Below the pieces are notes generated by a model. It was not told where the DNA came from, ran no database searches, and was given only the letters and a program-made list of their open reading frames with translations. A stretch of DNA of 64,000 nt from Actinomadura syzygii (lineage in GTDB: Bacteria; Actinomycetota; Actinomycetes; Streptosporangiales; Streptosporangiaceae): assembly GCF_008085905.1 (NCBI RefSeq), contig NZ_VSFF01000005.1:248001-312000 (forward strand), written 5' to 3'. This document shows, piece by piece, positions 43,619 to 53,228 of this stretch. Position numbers and translations under genes: made by a program. Numbering within the stretch: position 1 is the first letter of the stretch; every line of letters starts with the position of its first letter.

Positions 43619-44032
43619 GTGAGACGGGGTGTTCGGCGGGTCGCGCTTCGGTCGGACCGAGGATCAGGGACGGTCTGGGTGCTCGCGTTCGCGGCCGTCA
43701 TCTGGGTCTGCGGAGTGGCGGCGGTGGCGGTCGGCGGGGTGCGTGGCGTCCGGCATCGCGCGGACGCGGCGGCCGACCTGGCCGCGCTGGCCGGAGCAGC
43801 CAAGGCGGTAGAAGGCACGGGCGTCGCGTGCGGCAGGGCGAAGAGCATCGCGGCCGAGTACCGGACGCGGTTGACGCGGTGTCAGGTGAGAGGAGAAATC
43901 GTGGAGGTCTCGGTGACGGCGGACATGCGGGTGCCCATGGGGATCGGAGGGGTGAGTGTCGTATCGCGCGCGAGGGCTGGTCCTACGGGGTCCGAACGGC
44001 GTAGCCTGGCGCGACGAAGCTCGTTGCACTGA
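43619..44032 (+). CDS. Rv3654c-like TadE/TadG-type secreted protein
   Basis: 137 aa from GTG 43619 (GGAGG 6 nt upstream). DRGSGTVWVLAFAAVIWVCGVAAVAVGG is a Flp-like membrane helix, followed by VRHRADAAADLAALAGAA, CGRAKSIAAEYRTRLTRC (two Cys, probably disulfide) and VSVTADMRVP. This is the family that ends Tad operons in actinobacteria; putative minor pilin or anchor. The upstream open frame runs through purine-rich repeats and is not trusted. Confidence 0.82.
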   Translation: MRRGVRRVALRSDRGSGTVWVLAFAAVIWVCGVAAVAVGGVRGVRHRADAAADLAALAGAAKAVEGTGVACGRAKSIAAEYRTRLTRCQVRGEIVEVSVTADMRVPMGIGGVSVVSRARAGPTGSERRSLARRSSLH

Positions 44033-44217
44033 GTGTCAATAGGACGGGAGGGGGTGCGGAGGATGAGGACACCCGCATCTTTGTCATCGTCCTGTGACTT
44101 TTGCTACTCGGCAGTACGTTACGCTGCCGTGAGCCCGTAGTCATCACTCGGCACGCTGTGTCCCGCGAGGTCCCCGGCGGGATGAGACGAGCAGGACGCT
44201 GTCGAAGGAGTGAGGCC

Positions 44218-45567
44218 GTGACCACCATTCGCAGGATCGGTGCAGTAGCAATCGCCGCACCCCTTGCGATGAGCCTCCCCCTGCTCGCCATGCCCGCGCA
44301 GGCGGCCTCGACGAGCGTCATCACCCCGGCGAGCGGCTCGGTCATCACCAGCGGGTCAGAGCTGACCGCCAAGGCGCACTTCGACTTCGCGCTCACGATG
44401 CAGCTGTGGGTCGACGGTCCTGGAATCGGCAGCACGGTCTTGCAGGAGAAGGGCCTTGTCGGCGACCTGTCCGGGACGTTCCCGATCAGCCGCAACGGCA
44501 CCTACAGGGTCTACCTGAAGGGCAAGCAGACCAGCCACATCTACGACTCCAACACGTTCACCGTGCGCATCGCACCGGCCGCACCCGCCGGAGTGTCCGC
44601 GCAGGCGTCCGGCAGCAAACTCGTCGTGAGCTGGAACCGCGGCCTGGAGGACGACCTCACCGGCTACGCGCTTTCAGGCTCCGGGGTGAAGTCCACGTCC
44701 GGTTCGATCGGCTCGCTCTGCAAGGGGACGAGTTGCTCCGCCAGCCTGTCGGTGACCAGGTCGAGCGGACCGGTCTCCGTCGGCGTCCGGGCACGGCGCT
44801 CCACCGGTACGGGCGGCTCGCTGTACTCCGGCGCCGCCAGCGCGAGTGCCCTGGTCGGCGGCGGACCCGCGAGCCTGCCCGAAGGCAGCGCGCCGTCCCT
44901 GCCCTCGGGTTCGGGGGTGCCGGGCACCGGAGCACCGCTGACGCCGTTCAATGGCGACTCGCCGGTGACCCTGCCGTCCGTCCGGCCGAACGGGGCGACG
45001 CCCGGCATCGCCTACCCCGCGCCCGAGATCGCCACCGAATCGCCGAGGACGCAGAACGTCGCTGCCACCGACCGCCTGCAATGGGGCAAGAGCGTCGGCA
45101 TCGCGCTGGTCCTGCTGATCGCCGCCGCCCACCTCGGAACCTGGACGCGGCGGCTGCGCGTGGCCCAGGCCGGGACGAGCAGCAAGGGCACCGCCGCCCG
45201 CCTCGCGCGCGGCGGAACCGGCCGCAAGCGCGTCCGACGGGCACGCGAGCAGATCGCCCGTGCCGAAGCCCGCGCCAAGACGGCCCCCGTCATGCCCCTC
45301 ATCGACAAGCCCGACAAGTCCGACAGGCCCAGCGAGTCCGGCGAGTCCGAGAAGGCTGACGAGCCCGAGAAGCCCGAGAAGCGCCGTGAGAACGAAAGCA
45401 CTCCGGCCTCCGGCACCGCGACTCTCGTCGACGCCGCAGCGGCCGGCAAGGTAGCGGGCGCTGCTCGCCGTCCCGCGACACTGGGCAAGCGCTCCGGCGG
45501 CGTGAACGTTCGCCTAGCCAAGTCCGGCCCCAGCACAAGATCCAAACGAGCCCACCGCCGCAAGTAA
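44218..45567 (+). CDS. Secreted/membrane-anchored surface protein with C-terminal helix and basic tail
   Basis: 449 aa. Sec signal to ~31 (AIAAPLAMSLPLLAMPAQAAS); ~32-210 an extracellular beta-sandwich region (Big/Fn3-like: VITPASGSVITSGS, GTYRVYLKGKQ, SKLVVSWNRGLEDDLTGYAL); a Gly/Pro/Ser-rich stalk to ~285; one helix at ~292-309 (SVGIALVLLIAAAHLGTW) and a ~140-residue Lys/Arg/Glu-rich cytoplasmic tail. GTG 44218 with GAAGGAG 8 nt upstream. Follows the Tad operon; a role in surface or pilus function is only positional inference. Confidence 0.75.
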   Translation: MTTIRRIGAVAIAAPLAMSLPLLAMPAQAASTSVITPASGSVITSGSELTAKAHFDFALTMQLWVDGPGIGSTVLQEKGLVGDLSGTFPISRNGTYRVYLKGKQTSHIYDSNTFTVRIAPAAPAGVSAQASGSKLVVSWNRGLEDDLTGYALSGSGVKSTSGSIGSLCKGTSCSASLSVTRSSGPVSVGVRARRSTGTGGSLYSGAASASALVGGGPASLPEGSAPSLPSGSGVPGTGAPLTPFNGDSPVTLPSVRPNGATPGIAYPAPEIATESPRTQNVAATDRLQWGKSVGIALVLLIAAAHLGTWTRRLRVAQAGTSSKGTAARLARGGTGRKRVRRAREQIARAEARAKTAPVMPLIDKPDKSDRPSESGESEKADEPEKPEKRRENESTPASGTATLVDAAAAGKVAGAARRPATLGKRSGGVNVRLAKSGPSTRSKRAHRRK

Positions 45568-45979
45568 CCCACACCGAATTACACAGGCGACGACGTCCCA
45601 GAACGGTCTATCTGCCGCATGCCCTCTGGTGTCGTGGCATCCGGTTCGCGTGCAGAAGGGGGCGGGGGCATCGCCCCAATCCGGTGTGCCGCCTCTACCC
45701 CGGCCACCCGCCCGTTGCGTCTTGTTGAGCGGTGTGGCGGGTGGGTCTGAGTTTGTTGTTGCAGGCCAGGGATTCTGTCTGCGGGGTTGGGCGTGTTTTC
45801 GGGGTGTGGTGGGCGATCCGGTACTGGACGGTGAGGGCTGGCGAGGGGTTGGGCGGGGGTCTAGGCTGCCTTGCCAGTCGGATCGCCCCGGTTGGTCCGG
45901 CGTTGCGCGTCCTTCGTCCGAAGCTTCGGTCCCGTCCTGTCCCGGGAAGTGTGGGCCCGTTGGAGAGGAGACCCTCCGC
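45568..45979. other. Intergenic region without recognisable gene
   Basis: 412 bp. The open frame extending into it from the LapA-like gene is Gly/Arg/Pro-rich and lacks a ribosome site. I see no RNA element. Confidence 0.4.
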
Positions 45980-46354
45980 ATGATCTTCTTGGGACTGTTC
46001 GTCCTGTTCGCGGCCGCCGCGGCCGGTGTCGTGGTGGTGCTGGACAACACAGGCCAAGCCCACGTGACCGTGTTCGGGGACGAGGTTCCGGGGATCACCG
46101 AACAGTGGCACGTCTTCATGGCCGGCGCGATCATCGCGATCGTGTTCATGGCGGGCCTGATGGTCGTGGCACTCGGGTTCAGGCGGTCCATGGGCATGCG
46201 GCGGGAGCTGCGGGACCTGCGGGACGAGCACGCCGAGTCCCTGCAGACGCTGGAGATGGAGCGGCGGAGGCTGCAGCAGGCGCTCGCCCAGGCCCGGCGC
46301 GGCCGGGACGACCAGCCCGCCCCCGTCCCGGCACAGCGAGTCGCGCCCAGCTAG
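45980..46354 (+). CDS. LapA/DUF1049-like membrane protein
   Basis: 124 aa. Two membrane helices (IFLGLFVLFAAAAAGVVVVL; MAGAIIAIVFMAGLMVVALG) joined by DNTGQAHVTVFGDEVPG, then a coiled-coil tail (RRELRDLRDEHAESLQTLEMERRRLQQALAQ). LapA-type layout; function unknown. ATG has GAGAGGAG 10 nt upstream. Confidence 0.75.
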   Translation: MIFLGLFVLFAAAAAGVVVVLDNTGQAHVTVFGDEVPGITEQWHVFMAGAIIAIVFMAGLMVVALGFRRSMGMRRELRDLRDEHAESLQTLEMERRRLQQALAQARRGRDDQPAPVPAQRVAPS

Positions 46355-46446
46355 GCCCGTCCGCCAACAGGACCTCGCGCCTGGCTAAGGCGTCTAACAG
46401 CAGAACGTTGCGTCTAGGCGAGCGCGGCTCCAGCGGGATGTTGCGT

Positions 46447-48762
46447 TTAGTTGGGGGCGTCTGCCAGGAGGACGGCGAGGAGGGTTAGGGCTCCTTGTTT
46501 GTCCAGTGGGTCGTTGCCGTTTCCGCACTTTGGTGACTGGATGCAGGACGGGCAGCCGGACTCGCATTCGCAGGATGCGATCGCGTCGCGGGTCGCGTCC
46601 AGCCAGGAGGCCGCGTCCGCGTAACCGCGCTCGGCGAAACCGGCCCCGCCCTCGTGCCCGTCGTACACGAAGACGGTGAGGAGCCCGGTGTCCGGGTGGA
46701 CGGCCGTGGACACGCCCCCGATGTCCCACCGGTCGCACGTCGCGAACAGGGGGAGCAGCCCGATTGAGGCGTGCTCGGCGGCGTGAGCGGCACCGGCCAG
46801 GTCGAGGTCGTCGTCGTCCAGGCCGGAGATCTGCGCGTCGGAGAGCGTCCACCAGACGGCGCGGGTGCGGAGGGTGCGGGCGGGGAGGTCCAGGGGCTTC
46901 TCGCCGAGCATCTCGCCCGTTTGCAGGCGGCGCATCTGGTAGGCGACGACCTGGCGGGTCACTTCGACCGTGCCGTAGCAGAGCGTGGCCTCGCCCCAGG
47001 ACGCGGTGCGCAACCGTTCCACGATGCTGATGTCGGTGACGTCGCGGGCTGTGGTCGAGTAGTCCGGGTCGGCCGATTCGACCAGGGCGACGGAGTCGTC
47101 CAAGTCCAGGGTCTGGACGATGAAGGAGTTGCCCTGGTGGATGTAGACCGCGCCTTCGTGGACGGTCGTGTGCGCCGACGCCTCGTCGACCGTGCCGAGC
47201 AACCGTCCGGTGCCCATCTCGACGACCTGGATCGGCGCGCCGCCCGCGCCCCGGATGTCGGCGAGGTCGGCGGCCCGTTCGCGGCGCGTCCAGTACCAGC
47301 CGGCGGGACGGCGGCGCAGGAACCCGCGCCGGACGAGGTCGGGCAGGAGGTCCTCGGTGGCCGGGCCGAACAGCGGGAGGTCGTCCTCGGTGAGCGGCAG
47401 CTCGGACGCGGCAGAGCAAAGGTGAGGTTCCAGGACGTACGGGTTGTCCGGGTCGAGGACGGTGGCCTCGACCGGCGTACCGAAGATCGCGTCCGGGTGG
47501 TGGACGAGGAACGTGTCGAGCGGGTCGTCGCGGGCGAGCAGCACGGAGAGGGACGCCTGTCCGGAACGTCCGGCGCGTCCGGCCTGCTGCCAGAGCGACG
47601 CGCGCGTGCCGGGCCAGCCGCAGACGAGGACGGCGTCGAGCCCGGAGACGTCCACACCCAGTTCGAGGGCGTTCGTGGTCGCCAGGCCGACGATCGAGCG
47701 ATCGCGCAGCGCGGCCTCCAACTCGCGTCGCTCCTCGGGGAGGTAACCGGCGCGATAGGCGGCGACCTGTTCCGCCAGAGCGGGAACGACCTCGTGCAGC
47801 GCACGCTTGGCCCCGAGTGCCACCGACTCTGCCCCGCGCCTAGAGCGGACGAACGCGAGCGTCTGAACGCCCTCTACGACGAGGTCGGCCAGGAGGTCAC
47901 CGGCTTCCGCCGTGGCGGTGCGTCGCACGGGCGCACCATGTTCTCCGCGCAACTCCGTAAGAGGTGGCTCCCAGAGCGCGAACGTCGCGGGCCCACGCGG
48001 TGAGGCATCGTCGTCCACCGCTACGACGTCCAGCCCAGTGAGACGGGACGCGGCGCTAGCGGGCTCTGATGTCGTCGCAGACGCGAGTACAAAGGTCGGG
48101 TTCGCGTGGTAGCGGGCGCAGATGCGGCGCAACCGGCGCAGGACGTGCGCGACATGCGATCCGAACACACCGCGGTAGCCATGGGCCTCGTCCACGACCA
48201 CATAGCGAAGTCGGCGTAGGAAAGACGACCAGCGTGAGTGGCTCGGCAGGATCGAACGGTGGAGCATGTCCGGGTTGGTCAGGACGTAGTTGGCGTGCTG
48301 CCTGACCCATGTCCGTTCGTCCTGGGGCGTGTCACCGTCGTAGGTCGCGGCGCGCAGGCGCGTGAGGTGCAGGGAGCGGAGCGCGCGGAGCTGGTCCGCC
48401 GCCAGGGCCTTGGTCGGGGAGAGGTAGAGAATCGTTCCCTCGTGGCGAGGATTCTCCTCCCCCGCATAGATCGCCGCGATGCCGGGCAGCAGGTAGGCGA
48501 GCGATTTCCCGGACGCGGTGCCTGTGGCGATGATCACAGAGCGTCCCGCATGGGCGTGTTCGGCCGCGGCGGCCTGGTGTTCCCAGGGGGCCTCGATGCC
48601 GGCCGCGGCCAGCCGTTCCAGCAGGACCGGCGGTGACCAGGCGGGCCACTCCGCGCGACGGCCCTGACGTGCGGGAACGCGCTCGATATGAGTGATGCGT
48701 TCGCGCCGCGTGGGGTCGGCGAGGAGGCGGTCGAGAGGGGTTGAGGATCTTTGGGCGCCCAT
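46447..48762 (-). CDS. DEAD/DEAH-box helicase with zinc-binding C-terminus (MrfA/YprA, Rv3649-like)
   Basis: 771 aa. RecA-1: IIATGTASGKSLAYLLP (motif I), SPTKALAADQLRAL, TYDGDTP, LTNPDML, VVVDEAHGYRGVFG (DEAH), LASATT. RecA-2: LATNALELGVDVSGLDAVL, QQAGRAGRSG. The C-terminal MZB/DUF1998 region has four Cys in CECESGCPSCIQSPKCG and is the zinc domain of MrfA-type helicases, which with MrfB act in mitomycin-type lesion repair in Bacillus. No MrfB is adjacent. ATG 48762 begins MGAQRSSTPLDRLL; the open frame upstream crosses the bldG leader. Confidence 0.9.
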   Translation of the reverse strand: MGAQRSSTPLDRLLADPTRRERITHIERVPARQGRRAEWPAWSPPVLLERLAAAGIEAPWEHQAAAAEHAHAGRSVIIATGTASGKSLAYLLPGIAAIYAGEENPRHEGTILYLSPTKALAADQLRALRSLHLTRLRAATYDGDTPQDERTWVRQHANYVLTNPDMLHRSILPSHSRWSSFLRRLRYVVVDEAHGYRGVFGSHVAHVLRRLRRICARYHANPTFVLASATTSEPASAASRLTGLDVVAVDDDASPRGPATFALWEPPLTELRGEHGAPVRRTATAEAGDLLADLVVEGVQTLAFVRSRRGAESVALGAKRALHEVVPALAEQVAAYRAGYLPEERRELEAALRDRSIVGLATTNALELGVDVSGLDAVLVCGWPGTRASLWQQAGRAGRSGQASLSVLLARDDPLDTFLVHHPDAIFGTPVEATVLDPDNPYVLEPHLCSAASELPLTEDDLPLFGPATEDLLPDLVRRGFLRRRPAGWYWTRRERAADLADIRGAGGAPIQVVEMGTGRLLGTVDEASAHTTVHEGAVYIHQGNSFIVQTLDLDDSVALVESADPDYSTTARDVTDISIVERLRTASWGEATLCYGTVEVTRQVVAYQMRRLQTGEMLGEKPLDLPARTLRTRAVWWTLSDAQISGLDDDDLDLAGAAHAAEHASIGLLPLFATCDRWDIGGVSTAVHPDTGLLTVFVYDGHEGGAGFAERGYADAASWLDATRDAIASCECESGCPSCIQSPKCGNGNDPLDKQGALTLLAVLLADAPN

Positions 48763-49012
48763 GAGGTTTTCAGTTTGCCAGCCGGGGCAAAACAACGGGA
48801 ACGCCCCGGCGCCGGAGGGCCCGTTCCCCCTGCCCTGACCCCTGGAGCAGCAGGTCAGATGGGACGGCGCGAACTTTCGCCCGTGTGGACGAATACCCAC
48901 GTGGACGGTGCCGGAGCGTGGTTGAATCACGGCGAAGTCTCGCCGTCCGGACCACCTCCCGGAGGCTCGGAAGGCGAGATCAGATTGTGCTGCACGGCGC
49001 GCTGGAGGATCT

Positions 49013-49366
49013 GTGGACCTGAAGGTGAACGACTACACCACCGACGATGGCCTCACCGTCATCAACGTGGAAGGCGAGATCGACGTCTACACGGCGCCGA
49101 AGCTACGCGAGAAGCTCATCGACCTGGTCAACAAGGGCAAATTCCACCTGCTCGTGGACATGGAGAAGGTCGAGTTCCTGGACTCGACCGGTCTCGGCGT
49201 CCTCGTCGGCGGGTTGAAGCGGGTGCGCGCCCACGACGGGTCGCTGGAACTGGTGTGCACCCAGGAGCGCATCCTCAAGATCTTCCGGATCACCGGGTTG
49301 ACCAAGGTCTTCGGCATCCACGACTCGATCGCCGAAGCCGAGGAGAAGCGCAAGGGCGCCAAGTAG
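49013..49366 (+). CDS. bldG: Anti-anti-sigma factor BldG (STAS domain)
   Basis: 117 aa. STAS domain with [17 protein letters not shown] and the phosphorylated Ser in [43 protein letters not shown]: essentially the BldG sequence. BldG is phosphorylated by an anti-sigma kinase and frees a sigma factor, and is needed for aerial growth and antibiotic production in Streptomyces. GTG with GGAGG 5 nt upstream. Directly followed by the kinase-like gene (18-bp gap). Confidence 0.94.
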   Translation: MDLKVNDYTTDDGLTVINVEGEIDVYTAPKLREKLIDLVNKGKFHLLVDMEKVEFLDSTGLGVLVGGLKRVRAHDGSLELVCTQERILKIFRITGLTKVFGIHDSIAEAEEKRKGAK

Positions 49367-49384
49367 GGGCGGCTTGTAGCTGAG

Positions 49385-49828
49385 ATGGCGATCGTTGAAC
49401 TGTCCTTCAGCGCGCTGCCCGTCCACGTCCGGACCGCCAGGCTGATCGTGACCGCCGTGGCCCGCCGCAGCGGTGTCGCCGAGGCCCTGCTGGACGAGGT
49501 CAGGCTCGCGGTCGGCGAGGCGTGCTCGCGCGCCGTGGAAGCGCACCGCAGGCACTGCCCGGACGAGCCCGTCCGCCTTGAGCTGAGCGGCGCCGACCGC
49601 CGCTTCGAGGTGACCGTCAGCGACACCGTCCCCGGGGACGACGCGGCGGGGGGCCTGCCGACGGCCCCGGACGCGGACGAGTTCGATTTCGGCCTCGGCG
49701 GCGAGGGCACCGCCGAACTGGGACTGGCCGTCATCGCCGGCCTGGCGGACGATGTCGAGATCGCCGCCACGCCCAAGGGGGTCCAGATACGGATGAGCTG
49801 GCCGGCCGAGGCCGAGGCGACCATCTGA
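49385..49828 (+). CDS. RsbW-like anti-sigma factor kinase (HATPase_c)
   Basis: 147 aa. SpoIIAB/RsbW fold with VRTARLIVTAVARRSGVAEALLDEVRLAVGEACSRAVEAH (N-box Glu-x3 pattern), FEVTVSDTVPG (G1-like) and GTAELGLAVIAGLADDVEI (G2-like). The ATP lid is short. Equivalent to the SCO3548 gene next to bldG as I recall; partner-switch with BldG. Translationally close to bldG. Confidence 0.9.
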   Translation: MAIVELSFSALPVHVRTARLIVTAVARRSGVAEALLDEVRLAVGEACSRAVEAHRRHCPDEPVRLELSGADRRFEVTVSDTVPGDDAAGGLPTAPDADEFDFGLGGEGTAELGLAVIAGLADDVEIAATPKGVQIRMSWPAEAEATI

Positions 49829-49850
49829 CGCGCGCTCACCGCACCACCCG

Positions 49851-49876
49851 AAGGCCCCGCCTTGGCGGGGCCTTCA
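49851..49876 (+). terminator. Terminator of the bldG operon
   Basis: Perfect 12-bp stem GAAGGCCCCGCC with its complement across a TT loop, 22 bp past the stop. Confidence 0.85.
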
Positions 49877-50591
49877 CTCGTCCCAGCGGGCCTCCTGCCC
49901 AGACTGGGCCTTCGCCGCCCCCACGCCACATGCCTGCTCCCGCCAAAGCTGACGGCCCGCAGCATGGCGATGGTGTGTCGCGAGTTGGTCGCCCGGCACA
50001 CGCAAGCTCCCGCTGCGGGCTGATCGTCTGCCTCGTGCTTGCTCTCGTCGCGAGGCGACCGTCCGTCAGATGGCGTCTCGCGCCGCTCGCCCGCCCTCGT
50101 GCTCACGGCCTGATGACCGCCCGGTAGCAGGTCGTTTCGGCGTGTCGGACGGGCGTCCGGTGCGGGGCCGGTGGGGCGGGTGAGGGGCCAGGTGTGAGAA
50201 TCTCGTGTAGTTGATCTAAGTTTCGTCGATTTGGGTCTAGACATATTTCGTGTTAAAGCCTAGCTTTAATGGAGACGCCAGCGACTCCGCTGATGCGCCC
50301 GCTGCCGCTTGAGCGCGGCAGGGTGGCTGTGGGGTAATAACGGCCTAACCCCCGTTGACCTGGGAAGATGCCGCATGAGTCGGCTTTGAGGTCAAAATTC
50401 GGCGTATCCTTCGTTGCATTTCGGCGACATCCTTCTCAAGGGCCCTGCGGCCTTAACATTCGAGTGCCGCCTGCGTAGACTCCCGGGACCCGCGCTGCCG
50501 TGCGAGGCGTTCGAAATCATGACTCGCGGGGTACGCGGTAAAGATCGTCTTTTTGCGATCGAGATCGCAACACCCCTGTCGAGGAGGACGA
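49877..50591. other. Long leader/intergenic region upstream of hppA
   Basis: 715 bp without a credible gene. 50200-50420 is AT-richer; 50302-50321 forms a 7-bp perfect stem (CTGCCGC/GCGGCAG, 6-nt loop) and AGGAGGA precedes hppA. A transcribed leader or small RNA is possible; I recognise no riboswitch. Confidence 0.45.
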
Positions 50592-53033
50592 ATGTCTGGG
50601 CTTTCCCTGTCAAGCCCGGCCAGCGCAGAAGTAGATCTCGGCGGCGGCGACCTGTCATTGGTCGTCGTCGTCGCTGTGATCGCACTGCTGGCACTGGCCG
50701 TCGCCGCGGGTCTCGTGCGCGATGTCCTGGCCGCGGGCCAGGGCACCGACAAGATGCAGGAGATCGCGCGAGCCGTTCAGGTGGGCGCGAGCGCCTATCT
50801 GAAACGCCAGTTCCGCACGGTCGCGGTCTTCGTGGTGCTGATCCCGCTCGTCCTGCTGCTGCTCCCCGCCGACTCGACCGGTGAGCGGATCGGACGGTCG
50901 GTCTTCTTCGTCATCGGCGCGATCTTCTCGGCGGTCACCGGGTTCACCGGCATGTGGCTGGCGGTCCGGGGGAACGTCCGGGTCGCCGCGGCCGCCCGCG
51001 AGGAGGGCGGCGAGCGGACCGCGATGCGCATCGCGTTCCGCACCGGCGGCGTCGCGGGCATGTTCACCGTTGGCCTCGGGCTGTTCGGCGCCGCGGTCGT
51101 CGTCCTCGCGTACCAGGGCGACGCACCGAAGGTGCTGGAGGGCTTCGGCTTCGGCGCCGCGCTGCTGGCCATGTTCATGCGAGTCGGCGGCGGCATCTTC
51201 ACGAAGGCCGCCGACGTCGGCGCCGACCTGGTCGGCAAGGTCGAGCAGGGCATCCCGGAGGACGACCCGCGCAACGCCGCGACCATCGCGGACAACGTGG
51301 GCGACAACGTCGGCGACTGCGCCGGGATGGCCGCCGACCTGTTCGAGTCGTACGCGGTCACGCTGGTCGCGGCGCTGATCCTCGGCACCGCGGCGTTCGG
51401 CACCCAGGGACTCGTGTTCCCGCTGGTCGTCCCGATGATCGGCGTCATCACCGCGGTGATCGGCATCTTCGCCGTGGCGCCCCGGGCGGGCGACCGCTCC
51501 GGGATGTCGGCGATCAACCGGGGCTTCTTCATCTCCGCGATCATCTCCGCGGTGCTGGTGGCGATCGCCGCGTTCGCCTACCTGCCCTCGTCGTTCGCCG
51601 ACCTGAAGGGCGTCACCGACAAGGAGATCAGCGGCCTCGACCACGACCCGCGCCTCGTCGCGCTCGGCGCCGTGATCATCGGCATCGTGCTGGCGAGCGC
51701 GATCCAGCTGCTCACCGGCTACTTCACCGAGACGAACCGCAAGCCGGTCAAGGAGGTCACCGACAGCGCCCGGACGGGCCCGGCGACCGTCATCCTGTCC
51801 GGTATCTCGCTCGGCCTGGAGTCGGCCGTCTACACCGCGCTGGTGATCGGCGCGGCGGTGTACGGCGCGTTCCTGCTCGGCTTCGGCAACACCACCGTCG
51901 CGCTGTTCGCGGTGGCGATGGCGGGCACCGGGCTGCTGACCACGGTCGGCGTCATCGTCTCGATGGACACCTTCGGCCCCGTCTCCGACAACGCCCAGGG
52001 CATCGCCGAGATGTCCGGGGACGTCCAGGGCGAGGCCGCGAAGGTGCTGGAGCGGCTGGACGCGGTCGGCAACACCACCAAGGCGATCACCAAGGGCATC
52101 GCGATCGCGACGGCGGTGCTCGCCGCGACCGCGCTGTTCGGCTCGTTCCGGACGACGGTGATCTCCGCGATCAACGACGCGTCCGGGGACGCGAAGAAGG
52201 CGCTCGGCGACTTCGCCGTGTTCAACATCTCGATCGACAGTCCGAACGTGCTGATCGGGCTGATCATCGGCGCGGCCGTCGTGTTCCTGTTCTCCGGCCT
52301 GGCGATCATGGCGGTCGGCCGCGCGGCCGGACGTGTCGTGGTCGAGGTGCGCGACCAGTTCCGCACCAAGCCCGGGATCATGGACTACACCGAGAAGCCC
52401 GACTACGACCGGGTCGTCTCCATCTGCACGGCGGACGCGCAGCGCGAGCTCGCGACCCCCGGACTGCTGGCGATCATGACTCCGATCGCGGTCGGCTTCG
52501 CGCTCGGGTACGCGCCGCTCGGCGCCTACCTCGGTGGCGCGATCGCGGCCGGGGTGCTGATGGCGGTGTTCCTCGCGAACTCCGGCGGCGCCTGGGACAA
52601 CGCGAAGAAACTCGTCGAGGAGGGCTACCTCGGCGGCAAGGGCAGCCAGGCGCACGAGGCGACGGTGATCGGCGACACGGTCGGCGACCCGTTCAAGGAC
52701 ACCGCGGGCCCGGCCATCAACCCGCTGATCAAGGTGATGAACCTGGTCGCGCTGCTGATCGCGGACGCCGTCGTCCGGTACGCGGACAACACGGCCCTGC
52801 GCGCCGGGGTGACCATCTTCGCCGTCGCGGTCGTGGTGGCCGCGATCGTCGTGTCCAAGCGGCGCGCCGACCCGATCGCCGAGCCCGCGGGCGGCGCCGT
52901 TCCGCCCGCCGCGGCGAGCGGCGAGGCGAAGGGCGGCGCGGTCGAGGGGAGCGCGCCCGAGGAGGCCGCGGTGGGTGCCGAGGGCACCAAGGCCGAGGCG
53001 GGCAACGAGGAGGAACCCGCGAACAAGGGCTGA
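50592..53033 (+). CDS. hppA: Membrane-bound proton-translocating pyrophosphatase
   Basis: 813 aa with ~16 membrane helices. Signature acidic loop: DVGADLVGKVEQGIPEDDP, then NAATIADNVGDNVGDCAGMAADLFE, PVKEVTDSARTGPATVI, GDTVGDPFKDTAGPAINPLIK. The GNTTKA motif carries Lys at the position that makes the enzyme K+-independent, so it is a H+-pumping type II enzyme. It couples PPi hydrolysis to proton export. The Ala/Glu-rich C-tail (~50 residues) is a low-complexity addition. ATG with GAGGAGGACGA before it. Stands alone with its own terminator. Confidence 0.95.
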   Translation: MSGLSLSSPASAEVDLGGGDLSLVVVVAVIALLALAVAAGLVRDVLAAGQGTDKMQEIARAVQVGASAYLKRQFRTVAVFVVLIPLVLLLLPADSTGERIGRSVFFVIGAIFSAVTGFTGMWLAVRGNVRVAAAAREEGGERTAMRIAFRTGGVAGMFTVGLGLFGAAVVVLAYQGDAPKVLEGFGFGAALLAMFMRVGGGIFTKAADVGADLVGKVEQGIPEDDPRNAATIADNVGDNVGDCAGMAADLFESYAVTLVAALILGTAAFGTQGLVFPLVVPMIGVITAVIGIFAVAPRAGDRSGMSAINRGFFISAIISAVLVAIAAFAYLPSSFADLKGVTDKEISGLDHDPRLVALGAVIIGIVLASAIQLLTGYFTETNRKPVKEVTDSARTGPATVILSGISLGLESAVYTALVIGAAVYGAFLLGFGNTTVALFAVAMAGTGLLTTVGVIVSMDTFGPVSDNAQGIAEMSGDVQGEAAKVLERLDAVGNTTKAITKGIAIATAVLAATALFGSFRTTVISAINDASGDAKKALGDFAVFNISIDSPNVLIGLIIGAAVVFLFSGLAIMAVGRAAGRVVVEVRDQFRTKPGIMDYTEKPDYDRVVSICTADAQRELATPGLLAIMTPIAVGFALGYAPLGAYLGGAIAAGVLMAVFLANSGGAWDNAKKLVEEGYLGGKGSQAHEATVIGDTVGDPFKDTAGPAINPLIKVMNLVALLIADAVVRYADNTALRAGVTIFAVAVVVAAIVVSKRRADPIAEPAGGAVPPAAASGEAKGGAVEGSAPEEAAVGAEGTKAEAGNEEEPANKG

Positions 53034-53048
53034 CAATCCGTCAGGCGA

Positions 53049-53077
53049 GGGCCGGTGGCAGAACACGCCACCGGCCC
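53049..53077 (+). terminator. Terminator of hppA
   Basis: Perfect 11-bp stem GGGCCGGTGGC with its complement (53049-53059/53067-53077), 7-nt loop, 16 bp past the stop. Confidence 0.85.
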
Positions 53078-53119
53078 TTCGCACGCCCAGCCACGCCTTC
53101 GAACGTCCAGGCGTCCGCC

Positions 53120-53228
53120 GAGTTATCCACAATCTGCGGCCCATCTTCCGGGGACGTGCGCCGGGTGTTGACATAGGAGGTAAGCGGCCCGCCCCCGGGC
53201 GGGAGGGGCCTGCTCTTCAACCCGTGTG
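53120..53228 (+). repeat. Left arm of a 109-bp inverted repeat
   Basis: Begins GAGTTATCCACAATCTGCGG and ends with the first unit of the 27-bp array. The same sequence, reverse-complemented and differing at only about three positions, is at 54532-54640. It contains a DnaA-box 9-mer, a TTGACAT and an AGGAGGTAAG. The two arms enclose 1.3 kb with a 39-aa membrane protein and the SixA-like gene. Confidence 0.9.
53123..53131 (+). promoter_or_regulatory. DnaA-box-like 9-mer in the left repeat arm
   Basis: Perfect TTATCCACA; its mirror copy is at 54629-54637. Confidence 0.5.

Noticed and set aside
49877..50591. Known riboswitch upstream of hppA
   Set aside because: Only one simple hairpin is visible; I could not match a known riboswitch consensus.
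50655..53174. 839-codon open frame opposite hppA
   Set aside because: Third-position GC bias keeps the antisense frame open; composition is His/Arg/Asp-rich and unlike protein.
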